Part shown: positions 13,557 through 16,504 of the stretch, in pieces
Numbering within the stretch: position 1 is the stretch's first letter
Layout: each line of letters starts with the position of its first letter
Assembly: GCA_964472715.1 (NCBI GenBank)
Contig: CAYYMT010000086.1
Coordinates: forward strand, 1 to 16,504
Length of the DNA: 16,504 bases
Direction of reading: 5' to 3'
DNA from: JAFGTP01 sp964472715
GTDB lineage: Bacteria; Fidelibacterota; UBA2242; JAFGTP01
The notes under the pieces: generated by a model
What the model saw: only the letters and a program-made list of their open reading frames with translations
Told to the model about the DNA's origin: nothing
The model's database searches: none
Position numbers and translations under genes: made by a program

Positions 13557-14706
13557 CTGATTCCCTCCCTTTTAAGGGAATTTTGGCAAAAACAATTGTT
13601 CCCTTGTTTTTATGACCATGGATTTTCAATTCGCCGCCCCATGGATAGACCCGTTCTCTTAAACCAATCAAGCCTAAAGATTTCGGATCCTTTATTTGGG
13701 CTTCACTTATCCCTATGCCGTTATCCTCAATTCGCATATACATGATATTGGCTTTGATATCAAAATCCGCAGTTACATTTTTCGCCATGGCATGACGGGT
13801 AATATTGGTCAGTGTTTCCTGAAAAATTCGAAAAATCGATATCTCCAGGTCCTTATCAATATTTATTTCATCAAACATGATCTGCAAATCACAATCAATC
13901 CCCGTTCGCGCAATAAATTCTTCAGTGTACCACTCAATGGCGGCTTTCAGCCCAAGGTCATCCAGCAAGCCGGGGCGAAGGTCGGAACAGATTTTTTTGA
14001 CAATCTGGATGGTTGAATCCAGTAAAGTCACCATGGATTTGGTTTTATCAATGATCTCATGGGAATCTTTCGGCAGCCGCTTATCAATCCACAGCAAATC
14101 CATTTTCAGCGCGGTCAGGGCCTGTCCCAGTTCATCATGAATTTCCCGGGCCAGGTAAGAGCGTTCTTCTTCCCGCACCGATTGCAAATGTATGGAAAGA
14201 TCGCGCAACTGGTCACGGGAATTTTCCAGGTCCATCTCTGCCTGGCGCCGCTTGTCAATGTCCAGGATCAGACCGTGTAATTTATCTTTCTGATCATCGT
14301 GAACAGGACAGGAATAGATCAACACATAAAAGGTTGAGCCATCCTGCCGCAAAGCTGTATATTCATTGCCGGTAATATTACTATTCCCCCGGCAAACATC
14401 ATGGACATTGTTTTTTAAACGGTGGCGGTCATGTTTCGCAAACAGATGCCAGAATTTGATTTCAGCTGTTAATTGTTCTTTTTCATATCCAAAAATGGTG
14501 TAGCCCTGGGGGTTCAAAAAATCAAAATTGCCCGCTTCATCCATTTCAAAAACAGCCTGAGGAATAATATTGACGAACTGGTGAAATTTTTCATGTAAAA
14601 TTTCCGCGGTTTTCAGGGAATACTCGTACTGTTTCCTCAACCTTACATTTTCATTCTTCAAAGATTGATTTTCAGCCAGAAGCGTTTTTATTTTTAATTC
14701 TTCCAT
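13549..14706 (-). CDS. Soluble PAS-domain sensor histidine kinase (NarX/HisKA_3 type)
   Basis: Autophosphorylates and passes phosphate to the overlapping response regulator. The order in 385 residues is: a likely coiled coil (1-40), one PAS domain (about 43-155, with VFEMDEAGNFDFLNPQG and a C-terminal LHGLILDIDKRR segment), a HisKA_3 dimerisation domain with phosphoacceptor H190 in LAREIHDELGQ, then an HATPase domain with N-box (QETLTNITRHA, 296-306), G1 EDNGIGI (327-333) and G2 SLGLIGLRERV (343-353). There is no transmembrane segment or signal peptide, so the signal is cytoplasmic (redox, gas, ligand or partner protein). The PAS ligand is not evident. It lies 83 bases downstream of hypB on the same strand. 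CGAGG precedes the ATG. Confidence 0.93.
   Translation of the reverse strand: MEELKIKTLLAENQSLKNENVRLRKQYEYSLKTAEILHEKFHQFVNIIPQAVFEMDEAGNFDFLNPQGYTIFGYEKEQLTAEIKFWHLFAKHDRHRLKNNVHDVCRGNSNITGNEYTALRQDGSTFYVLIYSCPVHDDQKDKLHGLILDIDKRRQAEMDLENSRDQLRDLSIHLQSVREEERSYLAREIHDELGQALTALKMDLLWIDKRLPKDSHEIIDKTKSMVTLLDSTIQIVKKICSDLRPGLLDDLGLKAAIEWYTEEFIARTGIDCDLQIMFDEINIDKDLEISIFRIFQETLTNITRHAMAKNVTADFDIKANIMYMRIEDNGIGISEAQIKDPKSLGLIGLRERVYPWGGELKIHGHKNKGTIVFAKIPLKGRESDD
13563..13578 (-). promoter_or_regulatory. Small hairpin touching the response regulator ribosome site
   Basis: On the minus strand CCCTT-AA-AAGGG (13578-13567) runs directly into the AGGGAGG Shine-Dalgarno of the response regulator. The 5-base-pair stem could modulate coupled translation. 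It lies in kinase coding sequence, so codon constraint is an alternative explanation. Confidence 0.2.
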
Positions 14707-14734
14707 AAAACCTCGATTTTACAAAGCAAAGTGG

Positions 14735-14764
14735 ATTTTAATGTGCGTAAGATTACCTTAACAA
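14735..14764 (-). promoter_or_regulatory. Candidate internal promoter for the two-component genes
   Basis: In the 83-base gap between hypB and the kinase, the minus strand reads TTGTTA (14764-14759, 4 of 6 to the -35 consensus), an 18-base spacer, then TAAAAT (14740-14735, 5 of 6 to the -10). Transcription would start about 20 bases before the kinase ATG. No terminator separates hypB from this point. Confidence 0.35.
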
Positions 14765-14789
14765 ATTCCACTGAAATTTCAAAAGAAAA

Positions 14790-15452
14790 TTATTTTTTTA
14801 AATTGTTCATGATCCAGCTTAACAGTTTTTCAATATTTTCATTGGTGCGGGCGGAGAGATGAATGATCTCCATATTCGGATTGATCCGGCGAATATTTTT
14901 TTCTAATTTTTCAACATCAAAATCCAAATGCGGCAGCAAGTCGATTTTGTTGATAATGGCAAGGTCACATTCACGAAACATCAGGGGATATTTCTGTGGT
15001 TTGTCCTCACCCTCGGTCACACTGATGACGACCATATTTTTATCAGCGCCGGTATCGAATTCCGCCGGACAAACGAGATTACCGACATTTTCAATGATCA
15101 CCAGGTTAAGGTTTTCATAGTTTAGTTGGTCCAATGCCGGCTTGATAACTTCGGAGCCCAAATGGCAATCGCCGCCGAATTTTTCCGTGTTGATCTGGAC
15201 AATATGAATTTCATTACCGATAATCCGTTCCGCGTCATTGGTGGTGGAAATATCCCCTTCCACAATACCGGTTTTGACCCCATTCAACAATAATTTAGGC
15301 AGTATTTTTTCCAGGATCATGGTCTTGCCGGAGCCCGGCGAACTCATCATATTGAGCACCAAAGTCTTAGATTTTTTTGTACTTTTGCGAATATCATCCG
15401 CCAGGTTATCATTGACTTCCATAACATTTTTTAAAACTTCAATTTTCATCAT
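14790..15452 (-). CDS. hypB: Hydrogenase nickel incorporation GTPase HypB
   Basis: A GTPase that works with HypA to insert nickel into the large subunit of [NiFe] hydrogenase. It has 220 residues. The P-loop SSPGSGKT is at 37-44, and the metal-binding GGDCHL places C96-H97 at the GTPase-domain nickel/zinc site, with C128 in ENVGNLVCPAEFD. NKID (168-171) and SARTNENI (200-207) are the guanine-recognition motifs. The N-terminal CxxCGC high-affinity nickel site and His-rich stretch of some HypB proteins are absent. Two consecutive ATG codons compete as start; a GGAG lies 4 bases before the first and 7 before the second, so the protein may begin one residue later. It is 12 bases downstream of hypA. 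Confidence 0.96.
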   Translation of the reverse strand: MMKIEVLKNVMEVNDNLADDIRKSTKKSKTLVLNMMSSPGSGKTMILEKILPKLLLNGVKTGIVEGDISTTNDAERIIGNEIHIVQINTEKFGGDCHLGSEVIKPALDQLNYENLNLVIIENVGNLVCPAEFDTGADKNMVVISVTEGEDKPQKYPLMFRECDLAIINKIDLLPHLDFDVEKLEKNIRRINPNMEIIHLSARTNENIEKLLSWIMNNLKK

Positions 15453-15464
15453 TTATCTCCTATG

Positions 15465-15809
15465 TTATACTTCAAAACTTTCCACAAACATTTCTTTGCC
15501 TTGCACCAGTTCGATGTCGGCTGATCCGCAATGCTGACACCGGAAAACCGGCTCCTCCAATTCCACTTTTTCTTGACACTGCCGGCATTGAATGACAACC
15601 TCCCTCTCCTCAATTATCAATTTCGCGGATTTTAATTCCTCATAATTCTTTTTCACCACATTAAAATTTAATTGTAAGGAGGCCGGAATAATGGCATTCA
15701 TTTTTCCAGCCGAGAAAAATACTTTTTTGACTTTCGTCTCAAAATTTCCTTTTTGGTACTCCTGGTGAACAATCTTAACAATATTTTGAGCAATTGACAA
15801 TTCGTGCAT
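15465..15809 (-). CDS. hypA: Hydrogenase maturation nickel metallochaperone HypA
   Basis: Delivers Ni(II) to the hydrogenase large-subunit precursor together with HypB. The chosen start gives 114 residues, matching the family, and begins Met-His-Glu: H2 and E3 are the conserved nickel ligand region at the extreme N-terminus. The zinc site is formed by two CxxC motifs, C75/C78 (CRQC) and C91/C94 (CQHC). The ribosome site GAGGAG overlaps the hypE stop (TGAGGAG), so translation is coupled. A reading frame extension adds 11 residues upstream but would bury the nickel-binding N-terminus and overlap hypE, so it was not used. hypB follows after 12 bases. Confidence 0.96.
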   Translation of the reverse strand: MHELSIAQNIVKIVHQEYQKGNFETKVKKVFFSAGKMNAIIPASLQLNFNVVKKNYEELKSAKLIIEEREVVIQCRQCQEKVELEEPVFRCQHCGSADIELVQGKEMFVESFEV

Positions 15810-15816
15810 ATTCTCC

Positions 15817-16504
15817 TCAGCAAATCCTGGGTAAAATTTCATTGCTCAACAGGTTCAGAATACGGTCGGTTCCCAGTTGGGTCCGCAGCAGTACTTTACC
15901 AGCGGGCTCCTGAATCACTTCGCCAATAATCCGGGCGTTTTTTCCCAGTTCGAATTCCTTAATAATCCCCAGGCTTTTTTCCGCTTCTTCCGGGCTGACA
16001 ATGGTTATGAATTTTCCTTCATTGGCCAGGTAGAGAGGGTCAAATCCAAAAGGTTCGCATATTCCCGAAACTTCCCGGCTCACCGGCAATTCCGGCTCAT
16101 GAATACGAATTCCAAAATCGCTGTTATCCACAAATTCGTTGAGTACACCTGCCACACCGCCGCGGGTCGGATCACGCATGATCCGGACTCCTGAAACTTC
16201 CGCAATGAGTTTTTCTGTTATTTTATTTACAGGGTTGCAGTCACTGAGTATAGGAGACTTTACTGTAAAATTTTCACGGGCCAGTAAAATAGCGGTAGCA
16301 TGTTCGCCAATATTTCCGGAAAGGATAATCTTGTCACCGGGGATAATTTTTTTTGGCGATAAATTCACACCTTCGGGAATAATTCCAATCCCACTGGTAT
16401 TGATATAGATTTGATCAGCCTCCCCTTTTGAAACGACTTTGGTGTCACCGGTGACAATCGCGACACCGGCAGCTTTGGCGGTTTCGGCCATGGATGCGAT
16501 AATC
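15817..16504 (-). CDS. hypE: Carbamoyl dehydratase HypE (partial, N-terminus beyond the window)
   Basis: Dehydrates the carbamoyl group received from HypF to a thiocyanate, giving the CN ligands of the [NiFe] active site. The visible 228 residues are the C-terminal two thirds of a protein that is normally about 330-350 long. The frame stays open to the right edge, reading IIASMAETAKAAG before GDTKVV, so the ATG at 16491 is internal. Landmarks are GDTKVV, the MRDPTRGGVAG motif of the AIRS/PurM-like fold, and the C-terminal PRIC whose last cysteine is the carbamoylated residue. It is the first visible gene of a hypE-hypA-hypB run with 7- and 12-base gaps. Confidence 0.96.
   Translation of the reverse strand, partial: IIASMAETAKAAGVAIVTGDTKVVSKGEADQIYINTSGIGIIPEGVNLSPKKIIPGDKIILSGNIGEHATAILLARENFTVKSPILSDCNPVNKITEKLIAEVSGVRIMRDPTRGGVAGVLNEFVDNSDFGIRIHEPELPVSREVSGICEPFGFDPLYLANEGKFITIVSPEEAEKSLGIIKEFELGKNARIIGEVIQEPAGKVLLRTQLGTDRILNLLSNEILPRIC

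Noticed and set aside
13567..13578. Shared 12-mer CCCTTAAAAGGG between the kinase gene (minus strand) and the repeat region at 284-295
   Set aside because: It is a low-complexity palindrome with no similarity in the flanks; likely coincidence.
15810..15842. Eleven-residue upstream extension of hypA
   Set aside because: It would overlap hypE and move the conserved Met-His-Glu nickel-binding N-terminus inside the protein; the internal ATG has a strong GAGGAG.

Overview
The window looks like part of a chromosome from a Gram-negative, probably anaerobic or facultative bacterium. An outer-membrane PorV-type barrel, an acyltransferase of a kind I associate with Bacteroidetes relatives, and AT-rich spacers around moderately GC-balanced genes suggest the FCB group or a neighbouring phylum (Calditrichota- or Cloacimonadota-like). 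That placement is inference; no rRNA or other phylogenetic marker is present beyond mutS. No tRNA, rRNA, CRISPR array or intact transposase was found.

Layout. Positions 1-546 hold no gene but contain a compact repeat structure: a roughly 300-base segment with 13-base inverted ends, bracketed by an exact 11-base direct repeat, and inside it two oppositely oriented REP-like palindromes and two smaller hairpins. A PlsC-like acyltransferase (547-1668, +) runs into adenine deaminase (1653-3365, -), the 3' ends overlapping by 16 bases. Upstream of ade on the minus strand lies a toxin-antitoxin-like cassette: a Doc/Fic-family protein with an eroded catalytic motif and two paralogous 80-residue AbrB/MazE-type proteins, preceded by a good sigma70-like promoter. 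An AT-rich divergent spacer (4265-4705) separates this from mutS.

The plus strand then carries mutS, a PorV/UPF0164-type outer-membrane protein translationally coupled to it, two tandem CDP-glycerol glycerophosphotransferase-family enzymes that overlap by ATGA, and a TrkH/TrkA potassium uptake pair. The three genes porV-like, first transferase and trkH all appear to start at GTG or TTG; in each case a well-placed Shine-Dalgarno sequence supports the call. trkA converges with a minus-strand block running from the right edge: hypE (cut by the window), hypA and hypB for [NiFe]-hydrogenase maturation, then a soluble PAS histidine kinase and a NarL/LuxR-type response regulator.

How the genes work together. 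HypE supplies cyanide ligands while HypA and HypB deliver nickel, so an [NiFe] hydrogenase is expected elsewhere in the genome. The two-component pair is codirectional with them and may be partly co-transcribed, although a possible internal promoter precedes the kinase. The two transferases probably build or decorate a surface polymer. The most unusual items are the MITE/REP structure at 156-474 and the two-antitoxin, degenerate-Doc cassette placed directly ahead of ade.
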